From positions 2,175,384 to 2,239,383 of the forward strand of contig JAQJVL010000047.1 in NCBI GenBank assembly GCA_035578905.1: a stretch of 64,000 bases of DNA, in the 5' to 3' direction. Source of the stretch: Stictocephala bisonia. Its lineage: Eukaryota; Arthropoda; Insecta; Hemiptera; Membracidae. Shown here in pieces: positions 41,901-50,432 of this stretch. The first letter of the stretch is position 1, and the number at the start of each line of letters is the position of its first letter. The notes under the pieces are model-generated. The model did not search any database, was not told the DNA's origin, and saw only the letters and a list, made by a program, of their open reading frames with translations. A program made the translations under genes and the position numbers.

Positions 41901-44900
41901 AAATATTCTAAGTAGTAAAATACAACCTCAATCTTTGACGGAATATATTCATTCGCTTGACATCTTCATTCTTATTATAATGTTTTTTGAACTGTTGCTT
42001 GTAACTCTGCCATGCTTCATGTATATGCTCGATGTCTGAGTCAATAAACTCCTTTATTGGGTTGAACTTGTGTATCAGTTGATGTTCTATGTTGAAGGGC
42101 GCCAAATCATACAGAGGAATGCATTTTTCCACTAAACAGATATTATTAAATGTTAATGTTAATATTATTAAATTTTTATTTGACTAAACCACCTGAAATG
42201 TTTAATATGGTACATACAACAAAGCAGTTATGGCTATATTTACAAAGTTGAAGTTGCAACTATTCACAGCCACCCTTCTAAGCAAAAGCAGTGGTGATAA
42301 TTCTACTATCCTCCGATCTACAGCAACGGAGATGAAAATCTATGGACTTTAAATTTAATCAAGGTCCAACTGATCGGAGGAGGATGAGTGAGCACATAAG
42401 GTCCAATTGTTCTTAGAGAGCGTGAGTGGGTACATCAAGATCCATTTTTTCTTGAGAGTTTGAGTGGGCACATCATTCCATTTATTTTTAGGGAGGTTGA
42501 GAGGGCACATCAAGGACCATTTGTTCTATTGGAGAATAAGTGGGCACATCAAGGTCTATTTATTCTTAGATATGTTGACTGGCACATCAAGTTTCATTTG
42601 TTCTTAGGGAAGTTGGGTGGGCACATCAAGATCCATTTGTTAGAGAGGTTGGCTAGGCACATCAAGTTCAATTTGTTCTTAGGGAGGTTGAGTGGGCATA
42701 TCAAGATCCGTTTGTTCTTAATGAGGTTGAGTAGGCACGTCAAGGTCCATTTGTTCTTAAGGAGGTTGAGTGGGTACATCAAGGTCCATTTGTTCTTAGA
42801 AAGATTGAGTGGGCACATCAAAGTTCATTTGTTCTTTGGGAGGATAGGTGGGCACATCAAAAACTATTTGTTCTTAGAAAGGTTGAGTAGGCACATCAAG
42901 GCACATTTATTCTTAGGGAGGTGGAGTGGGCATATCAAGATCCATTTGTTCTTATTGAGATTGAGTGGTTACATCAAATTCCATTTGTTCTTTGGGAGGA
43001 TAGAAGGGCACACAAGGTCTATTTGTTTTTATAGAGGCTGAGTAGGCACATCAAGTTCCATTTGTTTTTATGGAGGTTGAGTGGGCATTTCAATGCACAT
43101 TTGTTCTTAAGGAGGTTGATTGGGAAAATCCAGGTACATTTGTTGTAGGGGAGGTGGAGTGGGTACATCAAGGTCATTTGATAATAGAGAAGTTGAATTG
43201 GCACATCAAGGTCAATTTGTTATTAGGGTGGTTGTATAGGCACATCAAGGTCCATTTGTTCAAATAGAGGTTAGATAAGCACATGAAGATCCATTTGTTC
43301 TTAGGGAGGTTGAGTGGATACATCAATGTCCATTGTTCTAAGAGATATTAGATGGGCACATGAAAGTCCATTTGTTCTTAGAGAGGTTAAATGGGCACAT
43401 CCATGACCATTTGTTCTTAGGGAGGTGGAGTGGGCACCAAAGTCTATTTTTCTTAGGGAGGTTAAGTGGGTACATCAAGGTCCATTTGTTCTAAGAGAGG
43501 TTAGATGAGCACATCAAGGTCCATTTGTTGTTAGGGTGGTTGTATAGGCACATCAAGGTCCATATGTTCTAATAGAGGTAAGATAGGCACATGAAGATCC
43601 AATTGTTCTTAGGGAGGTTGAGTGGGCACATCCAGGTCCAATTGTTCTAAGAGAGGTTTGATAGGCACATGACGGTCCATTTGTTCTTAGGGAGGTTGAG
43701 TGGGCACATCCAGGTCCATTTGTTCTTAGGGAGGTTGAGTGGGCACGTCAAGTTCTATTTGTTCTTAGGGAAGTTGAGTGAGCACATCCAGGTCCATTTG
43801 TTTTTAGGGAGGTTGAGTGGGCACATCAAGTTCTATTTGTTCTTGGGGAGGTTGAGTGGGCACGTTAAGTTCTATTTGTTCTTAGGGAGGTTGAGTGACC
43901 TCATCCAGGTCCATTTGTTCTTAGGGAGGTTGAGTGCACACATCAAGTTATATTTGTTCTTAGAGAGGGTGAGTGAGCACATCAAGTTATATTTGTTCTT
44001 GGGGAGGTTGAGTGGGCACGTCAAGTTCTATTTGTTCTTATTGAGGTTGAGTGAGCACATCCAGGTCCATTTGTTCTTAGGGAGGTTGAGTGGGCACATA
44101 TAGGTCCATTTGTTCTTAGGGATGTTGAGTTGGCACATCCAGGTCCATTTGTTCTTAGAGAGGTTGAGTGCACACATCAAGTTATATTTGTTCTTAGAGA
44201 GGTTGAGTGCGCACATCAAGTTATATTTGTTCTTAGGGAGGTTGAGTGCACACATCAAGTTATATTTGTTCTTAGAGAGGTTGAGTGAGCACATCAAGTT
44301 ATATTTGTTCTTGGGGAGGTTGAGTGTGCACATCAAGTTATATTTGTTCTTATAGAGGTTGAGTGTGCACATCAAGTTATATTTGTTCTTAGAGAGGTTG
44401 AGTGCACACATCAAATTATATTTGTTCTTAGAGAGGTTGAGTGCGCTCATCAAGTTATATTTGTTCTTAGAGAGGTTGAGTGCACAAACCAAGTTATATT
44501 TGTTCTTAGAGAGGTTGAGTGTGCACATCAAGTTATATTTGTTCTTAGAGAGGTTGAGTGCACACATCAAATTATATTTGTTCTTAGAGAGGTTGAGTGC
44601 GCACATCAAGTTATATTTGTTCTTAGAGAGGTTGAGTGCACAAACCAAGTTATATTTGTTCTTAGAGAGGTTGAGTGTGCACATCAAGTTATATTTGTTC
44701 TTATAGAGGTTGAGTGCACACATCAAGTTATATTTGTTCTTAGAGAGGTTGAGTGCGCACATCAAGTTATATTTGTTCTTAGAGAGGTTGAGTGTGCACA
44801 TCAAGTTATATTTGTTCTTATAGAGGTTGAGTGTGCACATCAAGTTATATTTGTTCTTAGAGAGGTTGAGTGCACACATCAAATTATATTTGTTCTTAGA

Positions 44901-47900
44901 GAGGTTGAGTGCGCTCATCAAGTTATATTTGTTCTTAGAGAGGTTGAGTGCACAAACCAAGTTATATTTGTTCTTAGAGAGGTTGAGTGTGCACATCAAG
45001 TTATATTTGTTCTTAGAGAGGTTGAGTGCACACATCAAATTATATTTGTTCTTAGAGAGGTTGAGTGCGCACATCAAGTTATATTTGTTCTTAGAGAGGT
45101 TGAGTGCACAAACCAAGTTATATTTGTTCTTAGAGAGGTTGAGTGTGCACATCAAGTTATATTTGTTCTTATAGAGGTTGAGTGCACACATTAAATTATA
45201 TTTGTTCTTAGAGAGGTTGAGTGTGCACATCAAGTTATATTTGTTCTTAGAGAGTTTGAGTGCGCACATCAAGTTATATTTGTTCTTAGAGAGGTTGAGT
45301 GTGCACATCAAGTTATATTTGTTCTTAGAGAGGTTGAGTGTGCACATCAAGTTTGCCTCTTAGATGTATACTTATGAATCACTAACAATATTCCTTTATT
45401 ACCAAACAGAGGGGAGAAAGCAATACACAAATGATACTGCCTTTGGAAAATAGTTTTCCTGCTGTACCAATTTATAAGTACATCTTATAAGGAGGCCAAT
45501 CTCCTTCTTAACCTTGCTCTGCCCATTCCTCATAGATTATTGATCTGTGCAAGGAACTTATTCAGACAGAGTAAGGGGGGCGAACCAGTACAGTAGAAGA
45601 TGAATATTACTGATAAATTTTGCAGTTTAGGCTGGATTCGAACCAGCACTATCTCTAACCCAAGCTCAAAGTCCTGACGCCTTAGACCGCTCGGCCACCG
45701 GCTCACCCATCTTTAGTTACAAATACAGATCTAAATTTTCTTTAAAGAAAGAGTAGAGAGCTTAATCAAAAAGAATAAACTTATTTTCTTGTGAAATGTG
45801 AACTAAATGAGCATTACTAACAGATGGATAGAGTTAAGCCTTGTATCAGATGCTCTAGTGTTTGATATTTGAATATGTGTTAATTGCTTAAAATTTATAA
45901 TATTTTAAGCAATATACAGATATAAAAATCTTGTTTTATATATATAGGTAAAAATCAATCACATGCACATATATATGTGCATGTGATTGATTTTTACCTA
46001 TATATATAAACAAGATTTATATCTGTATATTGCTACATATATATGGCATAAATAAAAGTAAGGTCTGTTTTTCTTTATAGTTTGGAAACAAATAATAGTA
46101 ATGACAGTTTTAAAGGCCTGAGAAAAGTAATTAAAATCACAAAAACAGGACTTTTTACTTGGGCATGTAGGAAGACAGTAAATGGCCAAAATTTATTTTA
46201 AATGGTACAAACAAACGTGGAGTAGCATGGAATACCATCAAAGAGTATTGTAAGTCAGTAAGGTATGAAACATATTGATTAATTTAAACATGTTTAGTCA
46301 TTACTTTTTCGTATGTCTTTATTATATAAAATACCAAATTAGAATATTTAATATAAATAGTAAATAGCTACTGGATAAAAATATTTATAAAATTACAGTG
46401 AAAACCATATTGTCCGTCACCCTATTTTCTGCCAGGTTCTGTTATCCATCACTGTCTGGGTTCGTAGCGCCTTGATATGACTGTTACCGTATGACTCATC
46501 TGTGTAGAAGACAACAATTCCCCCTCCAGCTGTCTAGCCCACATGAGCTTAGTTTTCAACGGCCTGCCATCCGTAAGGCCTCATCTGCCGTCTAACAGAT
46601 AACAGGTCGTTGGAACAGCTCGCCTGAGAACGCCTGACATACGGACAGGCCTTCCGGGGCTGCCTGATCAGGTCTCGTACAACATAGGGAAAGAGGTGGC
46701 ACTAAAAAGGTATGTTGTTGAAGATCAAGTTTTAAGCCGCGATGCCTACACAGGTCATGGGCCATTGGAATGGTCCTGTCTGATGATACACAGGCGAGTC
46801 GCGGCAACACTACCCGTGCACCGACATCGGGCCTGTGTTGCAAAAACACAAGCCGTGGAAACTAGGCTTTAATATGTTACTCTGTACTGCAGTTTAATTT
46901 GAATCATGCTAATAATTGGTCTGCTTATTACATAATTTACAAGCTTATGTTTTACATTAAAACTAGGCCTACTGTAATAAAAGGGTAGTTGTGACCTGCA
47001 ATATATATATTCTGAAAATGTACTTTTTCTAACCTTTTCATTCTCATTTTGTTAGTCAATATGTACTATAAAGCATTTAAATGTAACATGCATAAGCACT
47101 AATAATAATTTTCCATCTATATAAGTGGTTTGGGTGAATTCTCTATAATCCGTCTATTCTCCAATCCGTCACGGCAGCGGTCCCAACCCCTGACGGAAAA
47201 TAGGGCTTCTACTATACCTAATTTTTTTCACTAACATTTTCTGACTCCGTAATTAACAGAAAATACAGTAGAATTCCAATTATCCTAACTCCAGCTATAC
47301 GAATCCCCGATTATCCGAATCGCTTTCAGAATGTCACAAAGAAATCACAATCTTCAGTTTTTATCTATTTATTTATTTTATTTTTTTAGCTAAGAGCATA
47401 CAACAAGTAGTGTTTTTAATTCTTAAAAAGATAAATCATACATATTTGTATCACAATTAATAATACATAATATGCCTCAATGTACACTGTAACACCATCT
47501 TAAAAGAAAAAATCCTAATTCTGCAATGAAACATAATGCAACAGGGATAATGTATTGTCTACTCACGCTATTGTCCTTCCCTCTGTCAAGCGGATGTGCG
47601 CAACTGGCTGCCCAAAAACGGAGAAGGCAGACAAACATATAGAGCATATTTAACTAAGAAATTTGGCAAGCAATAACATTTGTTTACAGGATAGTACGTA
47701 ATACACACAATAGGACACTGTAGTATGTAATTAATTATGTAATAAATGCCCTTTCTCATTTAAAATATTGTTTTATATCCTATTTCAACATAAGTGCATT
47801 TAATTAAATGCATTAATTAAATAAAATGGACTGCTTTTAGACATAAATCTGATTATCCGAATAGGGTCTGGTCCCAGTTGATTTGGATAGTTGGAGTTCT

Positions 47901-48201
47901 ACTGTAAGAGACTAAATGACAATTTTACGTATTGCTTTATTTGTATCCTGAGGCTTTTTATGTGCAAGTTCATTTTATTCAAATTGAACCTGTTTAAGGT
48001 ACTTCAATAAATAATTTACTTTCACAATAAAATAGGGTATGGTTGGTTAAATATATTTGTTATATATGATTTACCATTTTTTATTACAAAGACCTCTGAA
48101 CTAGGAGGAAGATTCTCAAAACTTTCAAAATCCATGTAATAATGGTCTAAGCCTTCTTGCTTGAAGCGCAGAGGTTGGATTACTTTATTACTACCTTCAT
48201 C
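29298..48201 (-). CDS. 26-29-p-like: Cathepsin-L-like cysteine protease, insect 26/29-kDa type (gene, 5' incomplete)
   Basis: Seven minus-strand exons join with GT/AG borders and matching phases: 48201-48075, 42131-41927, 41071-40851, 37803-37703, 32967-32836, 30769-30583 and 29473-29298. Together they give 382 codons plus TGA. The order is the end of an N-terminal domain ([10 protein letters not shown]), an I29-type propeptide with an ERFNIN-like helix, then a C1A papain domain with Gln and Cys in [11 protein letters not shown], His in [10 protein letters not shown] and Asn in VKNSW. The HYY-containing N-terminal piece is what identifies the 26/29-kDa protease family, lysosomal or haemocyte enzymes in flies and cockroaches. 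The signal peptide and most of the N-terminal domain are not found and probably lie beyond 48201, perhaps past the window. An oddity is ACQGA where papains usually have GCxGG. Introns are 0.86-5.9 kb and full of repeats. Confidence 0.9.
29690..30125. mobile_element. Single-arm copy of the 16858 foldback family
   Basis: It shares the ordered words GCGAATGAGTGTGATGAG, TAGCCCAATAGCCAGG, CGAACCAC and TAATAGTGTTCATGTCCATGG with the arms of the 16858-18162 element. The tip is itself a hairpin: ACTCATTCGCCTCTCATAT and its complement at 29707-29752. It sits in the last intron of the protease gene. Confidence 0.6.
30583..30769 (-). CDS. 26-29-p-like: Protease exon f: central R domain
   Basis: Acceptor TTTTACAG, donor TGCC|GTAAGT, end phase 1. 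It encodes DNFCHVNN, then [26 protein letters not shown] and a Cys before the junction. The GPVAVGMHA and F.SYKNGVF blocks are characteristic of cathepsin-L-like enzymes just before the catalytic His. Confidence 0.92.
30985..31315. mobile_element. Foldback element with (TTA)n core
   Basis: Inverted arms of about 100 bp contain ATATTACCGGTTTCGGCTCT and CCATCTTCAGATAGTAAATA on the left and their complements on the right, around a (TTA)n-rich core (31109-31190). No coding capacity. Intronic to the protease gene. Confidence 0.75.
31316..32835. other. Intronic AT-rich DNA with an imperfect repeated motif
   Basis: No exon seen. The word GGGACCTCTTGTC and its complement recur (31804, 31840, 32208, 32238, 32585), often as GACAAGAGGTCCCTTT, suggesting a decayed inverted-repeat element. 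A GGTTAGGTTATGTTAGG tract is at 32701-32720. Confidence 0.45.
32836..32967 (-). CDS. 26-29-p-like: Protease exon e: S-S/Gly-Gly loop region
   Basis: Acceptor CTGTCTAG, donor ATG|GTAACT, exactly 44 codons in phase 0. It encodes [18 protein letters not shown] and then [12 protein letters not shown] and SYGPYMAM. The normal GCxGG of papain-type enzymes reads ACQGA here, which alters the usually invariant double glycine lining the S3 subsite. The reading frame is otherwise clean. Confidence 0.9.
33422..34226 (-). mobile_element. Non-autonomous piggyBac element
   Basis: It is flanked on both sides by TTAA (33418-33421 and 34227-34230), the piggyBac target. The terminal repeats are CACGTTCACTGCGAATGGC and, on the other strand, CACCTTCCCTGCGGATGAC. 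Subterminal words GATGACGCCGAGTGGCGTCA occur as an inverted pair near 33565-33635 and again at 34193-34216. The interior retains only the first part of a transposase. About 805 bp; located in a protease intron. Confidence 0.85.
33766..34050 (-). pseudogene. piggyBac transposase N-terminal fragment
   Basis: From an internal Met at about 34008 the frame reads [15 protein letters not shown] and then acidic text SDIEDYSSG and [11 protein letters not shown]. Such an Asp/Ser-rich leader is typical of piggyBac transposase N-termini. The DDD catalytic core is absent because the element is internally deleted. The codons upstream of that Met are probably not translated. Confidence 0.6.
34231..36266. 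other. Intronic non-coding DNA with an unassigned repeat at 34310-34720
   Basis: 34310-34390 is similar to 28850-28960. The adjoining 34440-34700 is GC-richer and contains a tRNA-like TGGATTCAAACTGAC word, possibly a SINE. The rest is AT-rich without a supported exon. Confidence 0.45.
36269..37209. mobile_element. Mariner relic with long inverted ends
   Basis: TA-flanked ends read CGAGGCGTGTTTTTAAAGTA in inverted orientation, and similarity between the ends extends about 190 bp inward, including the CGCAGCACTAC/GCTGTAGTGCTGCG region and ATGCCGCCAACTGT. The right arm, read on the minus strand (37035-36620), is a broken mariner N-terminus: [13 protein letters not shown], then [14 protein letters not shown] and DDLVQK-like pieces. 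The left arm starts the same N-terminus again. The structure looks like two 5' ends joined head to head. Confidence 0.75.
37210..37702. other. Intronic AT-rich DNA with a palindrome
   Basis: Around 37526-37585 the sequence TAAGAAAATTAATATTTATT is followed, after about 20 bp, by its complement. No coding signal. Confidence 0.5.
37703..37803 (-). CDS. 26-29-p-like: Protease exon d: active-site cysteine
   Basis: It begins after TTTTCAG with two bases completing Asp and ends at CAG|GTTAGT in phase 0. It encodes [18 protein letters not shown] and then LVSLSEQ. Gln of the oxyanion hole and catalytic Cys (second Cys of CGSCW) are present, so the exon is functional in appearance. Confidence 0.93.
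37804..38049. other. Intronic DNA with GA-rich low-complexity tract
   Basis: A purine-rich run GGGAGGGAGGGAGG followed by (GA)n lies at 37887-37922. Nothing else recognised. Confidence 0.6.
38050..38235 (-). repeat. tRNA-Leu-headed SINE, worn copy
   Basis: On the minus strand the text TAGTGGTCTAAGGCATCAGA, AACTTTGAGCC and a decayed B box match the head of the SINE at 45485-45710. The body and tail are divergent. Confidence 0.5.
38840..38905. repeat. (GT)n microsatellite
   Basis: About 33 uninterrupted GT dinucleotides. Confidence 0.95.
39105..39365 (-). mobile_element. LINE reverse-transcriptase C-terminus relic
   Basis: A minus-strand frame contains [20 protein letters not shown] followed by [10 protein letters not shown], the conserved H.YNLRN...P.HRTSF..R.LP block at the end of jockey/CR1-like reverse transcriptases. 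A short palindrome (CCCCATCTACTAATTATAAT and its complement) abuts it at 39117-39157. Confidence 0.6.
39366..40850. other. Intronic AT-rich DNA, nothing recognised
   Basis: No exon, RNA gene or clear repeat boundary. The phrase CAACTGATGATGGTCTTTCGAG near 39860 resembles tails of other foldback repeats but I cannot delimit an element. Confidence 0.45.
40851..41071 (-). CDS. 26-29-p-like: Protease exon c: propeptide end and start of mature enzyme
   Basis: Acceptor GTGCAG, donor AAGG|GTAAAT. It completes the propeptide ([18 protein letters not shown], the asparagine part of the ERFNIN/GNFD-like region) and begins the mature papain fold with [17 protein letters not shown], the usual start of C1A proteases. 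An acidic stretch ([19 protein letters not shown]) occupies the expected maturation-cleavage region. Confidence 0.92.
41230..41835. mobile_element. MITE of the 14510 family, interrupted
   Basis: 41270-41350 (GTATTTTCTGACTGGGT, AAAATGAGGTATAA) and 41645-41835 (GCTCAAGGTAGACTTA, ATTCCAGACTTAGGCC) match consecutive parts of the arms at 15130-15750. The match is broken at 41352-41650 by a separate insertion. Intronic. Confidence 0.6.
41352..41650. mobile_element. Small MITE nested in another MITE
   Basis: The segment begins CACAGTCTAATAACATACAG and ends with the complement of CATAGTCTAAAAATATACAG, a ~20-bp inverted repeat. Its removal would rejoin the two halves of the 14510-family repeat. Confidence 0.5.
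41927..42131 (-). CDS. 26-29-p-like: Protease exon b: propeptide, first part
   Basis: Acceptor TTTAG, donor AG|GTTGTA (a weak but canonical GT), end phase 2. It encodes FNPIKEFI and then [16 protein letters not shown] and IFRQRLR, the start of the I29 inhibitor helix bundle. It lies about 240 bp from the edge of the minisatellite, which fills the intron upstream of it. Confidence 0.88.
42373..45357. repeat. 39-bp minisatellite, ~76 units, with 468-bp higher-order repeat
   Basis: The unit is about 39 bp, with core words TTTGTTCTTAGAGAGGTTGA and GTGCACATCAAG. The left half (42373-43900) is divergent, with GGTCCA in the unit. The right half (about 43920-45357) is homogeneous, with GTTATA. Because 39 is a multiple of 3, long frames stay open on both strands (13-residue repeats such as [13 protein letters not shown] or [13 protein letters not shown]). 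Segments 44359-44706 and 44827-45174 translate identically, showing a 468-bp (12-unit) higher-order duplication. It lies in the intron between protease exons a and b. Confidence 0.95.
45358..45484. other. Intronic spacer after minisatellite
   Basis: Unique-looking DNA between the minisatellite and the SINE; nothing recognised. Confidence 0.5.
45485..45710 (-). repeat. tRNA-Leu-headed SINE, best copy
   Basis: On the minus strand the head reads GTGAGCCGGTGGCCGAGCGG with TCTAAGGCG (A box as in tRNA-Leu/Ser), AGTCCTGA/CAGGACTTTGAG, and B box GGTTCGAATCC. No acceptor stem closes it. The body (TACTGGTTCGCCCCCC, TTACTCTGTCTGA) matches the plus-strand copy at 3610-3850. Pol III promoter boxes are intact. 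Confidence 0.8.
45909..46033. repeat. ~125-bp near-perfect palindrome
   Basis: The two halves are complementary about a centre at 45972/45973: inner arms TAGGTAAAAATCAATCACAT and complement, outer arms GCAATATACAGATATA and complement, with only small indels. There is essentially no loop, so it could extrude as a cruciform. Confidence 0.9.
46394..47216. mobile_element. pogo/Tigger-like element (decayed)
   Basis: TA-flanked ends ACAGTGAAAACCATATTGTCC and, on the other strand, TATAGTAGAAGCCCTATTTT each lead into the word CCGTCA, as in Tigger-type terminal repeats. The GC-richer interior (46440-46860) has no intact transposase. Confidence 0.55.
47264..47906. mobile_element. pogo/Tigger-like MITE
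   Basis: The ends TACAGTAGAATTCCAATTAT and TACAGTAGAACTCCAACTAT are inverted repeats with TA at the border; inside each is a GATTATCCGAAT word. 643 bp, no transposase. The same end sequence begins at 63958. Confidence 0.75.
47907..48074. other. Intronic spacer next to protease exon a
   Basis: Short unique-looking AT-rich DNA leading to the donor site of exon a; nothing else seen. Confidence 0.5.
48075..48201 (-). CDS. 26-29-p-like: Protease exon a: end of N-terminal domain
   Basis: It follows an acceptor TTTTTTCAG and ends before GTAAAT with one base of a split codon. It encodes 42 residues including [20 protein letters not shown]. The PLRF...DHYY pattern corresponds to the segment just before the propeptide in 26/29-kDa proteases. 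Compared with the fly protein, about eight residues seem missing between PLRF and DHYY. Upstream exons were searched for by eye in the minus strand and not recognised. Confidence 0.8.
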
Positions 48202-49496
48202 CTGAAAAAATACACTTTTACAAGCTTACATTATTTTATTACATATTCTAACAGATAACAAATAAAATCTAACAGAATATGTGTCAAAAACACAATATTC
48301 AACTTTCGAGACTCTACTATGTTCATGGATATTCAGTCGTTGAATAAATTAGAGATACTGAACCTTAAGTGCAGTATATTTTAGTTGATAGAAAAAATTG
48401 TTTTAATTGCTTAACTCGATAATCTACGGTTAAAGGCATGTGTTCAATTTGTAATAATGAAAGTAGAACTAATTTAAATTTGAATTTTTGTTCAACTGTG
48501 AATACACCTTTGGCAATAAACAAAGGGTCAAACTTATAATTTACTTTATTCAAGTTTAGAGTCGAAAACAATAAATTATGTTTAATTGTGCATGCTTCAC
48601 TCTAAAACAAAATGTACTAGCTCTTCGGTTTGTTTTATGTAGAAACTGACACTAGTTTTAACGCACCCTAGGATTGTTGTTAAAGGTCTTAATGCATCTA
48701 CAACAGCTTTATATTTATAGTGAGTATACTTTTTTTCTATTTATTTCACATTTCATCTTATTATTATTGCTTGTACCGTTGCTTCAATCAGTAATCTATA
48801 ATTTTTTTGACATGATTAGGGATTAACCCATTTACGTAGTAATTAATTTAAAATAAAATATTGTAAGGGCAAGTACCTGAATAACAAGCCAAAAATGAGC
48901 AAAACTGTTGCGGTGACTGGTGATATTGACTACAAGTCAACATTACATTAGCAGCATCATACCGCTTTTATGTCATGTCACCACACCGTTCTCTAACATA
49001 CGAGCCTGAGGCTCGTCAGGTCATGTAGGCCTGTACCCGCGAAGGACGATTCTAATGCTATTGCACCAGTCACCTTTTTACACCTCGACTGGGATTCGAA
49101 TCAGGCCTCTCCGACTCCTTGGCCACAGGAAGTGACAACTTAACCACTAGACTACTGATGTGCGACGCGGCATTGGCCTAAACCGGTTCAAAGCAGCTAA
49201 CGCTCTGAGCGGGAGAATTTTGTACTGCAATTTTGAAGTCTATGGCTGTAATTATTTTTTTTGCCACTAGTTCTGGTCATAATAGGTAGTGGTATCTAGT
49301 GAAAATGTTGTCTCTCAAAAATTGAACTGATTGTTTGGTGCGTTTATTCATCATATAACAAATGCTAAACAAAGAACGAGTCCAGGTTGTGGTTTGTCGC
49401 CAATGGGTTAAGAAGTAACCATGAAAATAATTATTTCAGAGAAAATGATATTTATAGTTGTTATTATAATTAATTATTCATTATTAAGACACCGAT
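48202..49496. other. Upstream/intronic DNA of the protease gene with a SINE
   Basis: No further protease exon recognised. The 68-codon minus ORF at 48365-48571 lacks family motifs. A tRNA-derived SINE occupies about 48960-49210. Confidence 0.5.
48960..49210 (-). repeat. tRNA-derived SINE, second family
   Basis: On the minus strand the head reads GTAGTCTAGTGGTTAAGTTG (A box) and, about 40 nt on, GATTCGAATCCCAG (B box). A GC-rich body with a CGAGCCTGAGGCTCG hairpin follows at 49000-49017. It is unlike the tRNA-Leu-headed family. Confidence 0.6.
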
Positions 49497-49735
49497 CGTC
49501 AAGATATGGGCGAATATGAAGGGCGAATGAGCGTAGATGAACAAGTGTTGTCATTGTTACTAACAAAGTCGACTGTTCCTCAGAAAGGATCATTTATTAA
49601 TAGCCCAATAGACAGGACAACTAAGGGACCTACAGTTTTACGTGGAATCCAAACCATAAAGTGTTGGTATGATTTTCAGCTATCTGGCAAGACTGACACT
49701 CAGTTCTCTGTTGCCAGAAAAATTGCTCTACTACA
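49497..49735. mobile_element. Fragment of the 16858 foldback family
   Basis: It shares GCGAATGAGCGTAGATGA, CTAAGGGACCTACAG, TTTACGTGGAATCC and TTTTCAGCTA in the same order as the left arm at 16890-17050. It ends where the 3' end of the large LINE begins, so the LINE may have inserted into or next to it. The 94-codon ORF here is a by-product. Confidence 0.6.
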
Positions 49736-49875
49736 ATCTGGGCTGTACAATTTTAATTATTCAAGAATCAAGATCTTTATTGTCACATAACGTTCAATAT
49801 ATGTTACAGTATAATATATAATTATATTTTGTAAAATGAACAGGTGACTTGTCACTAAACTAATAATAAACTAAA

Positions 49876-50182
49876 CTAATTATCTACATAAAAATGTACA
49901 TCAAAAATCAATGATTGATCATTCAAAAGTTCATTCACATCATAATACTCCTTGTTAACTAATAATTTTTTTTGCAACCATTTTGAATTTATTTAAATTT
50001 AATTCTTTAACACAAATTGGTAATTTGTTATTAAATTTTAAACCCATGTAATGAGGAGTATTTTCTAATAACGTTAGTCTGTGAATTGGGTACTGGAGTT
50101 GATTTCTAAATCTCGTGTTATAACTATGGGAGTGCTGCTCATCGGAAAATACATCAATTTCTTTATGTATAAAAACTAAGCA

Positions 50183-50242
<60 letters not shown>

Positions 50243-50432
50243 ACGAGGGAAGTGTTAAAATAATAATGTCTTTGAATATTGACTTACATGATTGGTTATA
50301 TTTCATAAATAACATACTTCGAATATAAGACTTTTGAATTCTAAAAACAGTTGAGATATCTGTTGAGTTTCCCCATAATTCTAAACCGTACTGTAGTAAA
50401 GAACAAAAACAAGCATGATAGACAATTAGCCT
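49876..50432 (-). pseudogene. LINE ORF2, C-terminal part beyond the hAT insertion
   Basis: Directly continues the RT frame after the 8-bp duplication: VYHACFCSLLQYGLELWGN, then FRIQKSYIRSML and LTLPSLYIYI, the last running into a (TA)n expansion. Past the repeat it resumes KCLVFIHKEI and HSYNTRFRNQLQYPIHRL, the usual RT C-terminal block. An eight-A run near 49970 shifts the end (KLLVNKEYYDVNELL); the natural stop is TAG at 49876-49878. Confidence 0.85.
50185..50240. repeat. (TA)n microsatellite inside the RT coding region
   Basis: 56 bp of TA, growing out of codons TAT ATA (Tyr-Ile) of the conserved LPSLYI motif of the LINE RT. Confidence 0.9.

Noticed and set aside
44028..45350. A 440-codon minus-strand open frame of 13-residue repeats
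   Set aside because: It is a by-product of the 39-bp minisatellite (a multiple of three without stops); equivalent frames are open on the other strand and no start context or homology exists.
42373..45357. CRISPR array or satellite of viral origin
   Set aside because: Units abut with no unique spacers; it is a plain tandem repeat in an intron.
45630..45708. Functional tRNA-Leu gene on the minus strand
   Set aside because: A and B boxes are present but the acceptor stem does not pair and the sequence continues into a SINE body shared with other copies.
46592..46849. 85-codon minus ORF in a GC-rich patch
   Set aside because: No family motif; it lies inside a Tigger-like element and probably reflects composition.
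49506..49790. 94-codon plus ORF
   Set aside because: It lies in a fragment of the 16858 foldback family and runs into the LINE 3' end; no conserved protein signature.
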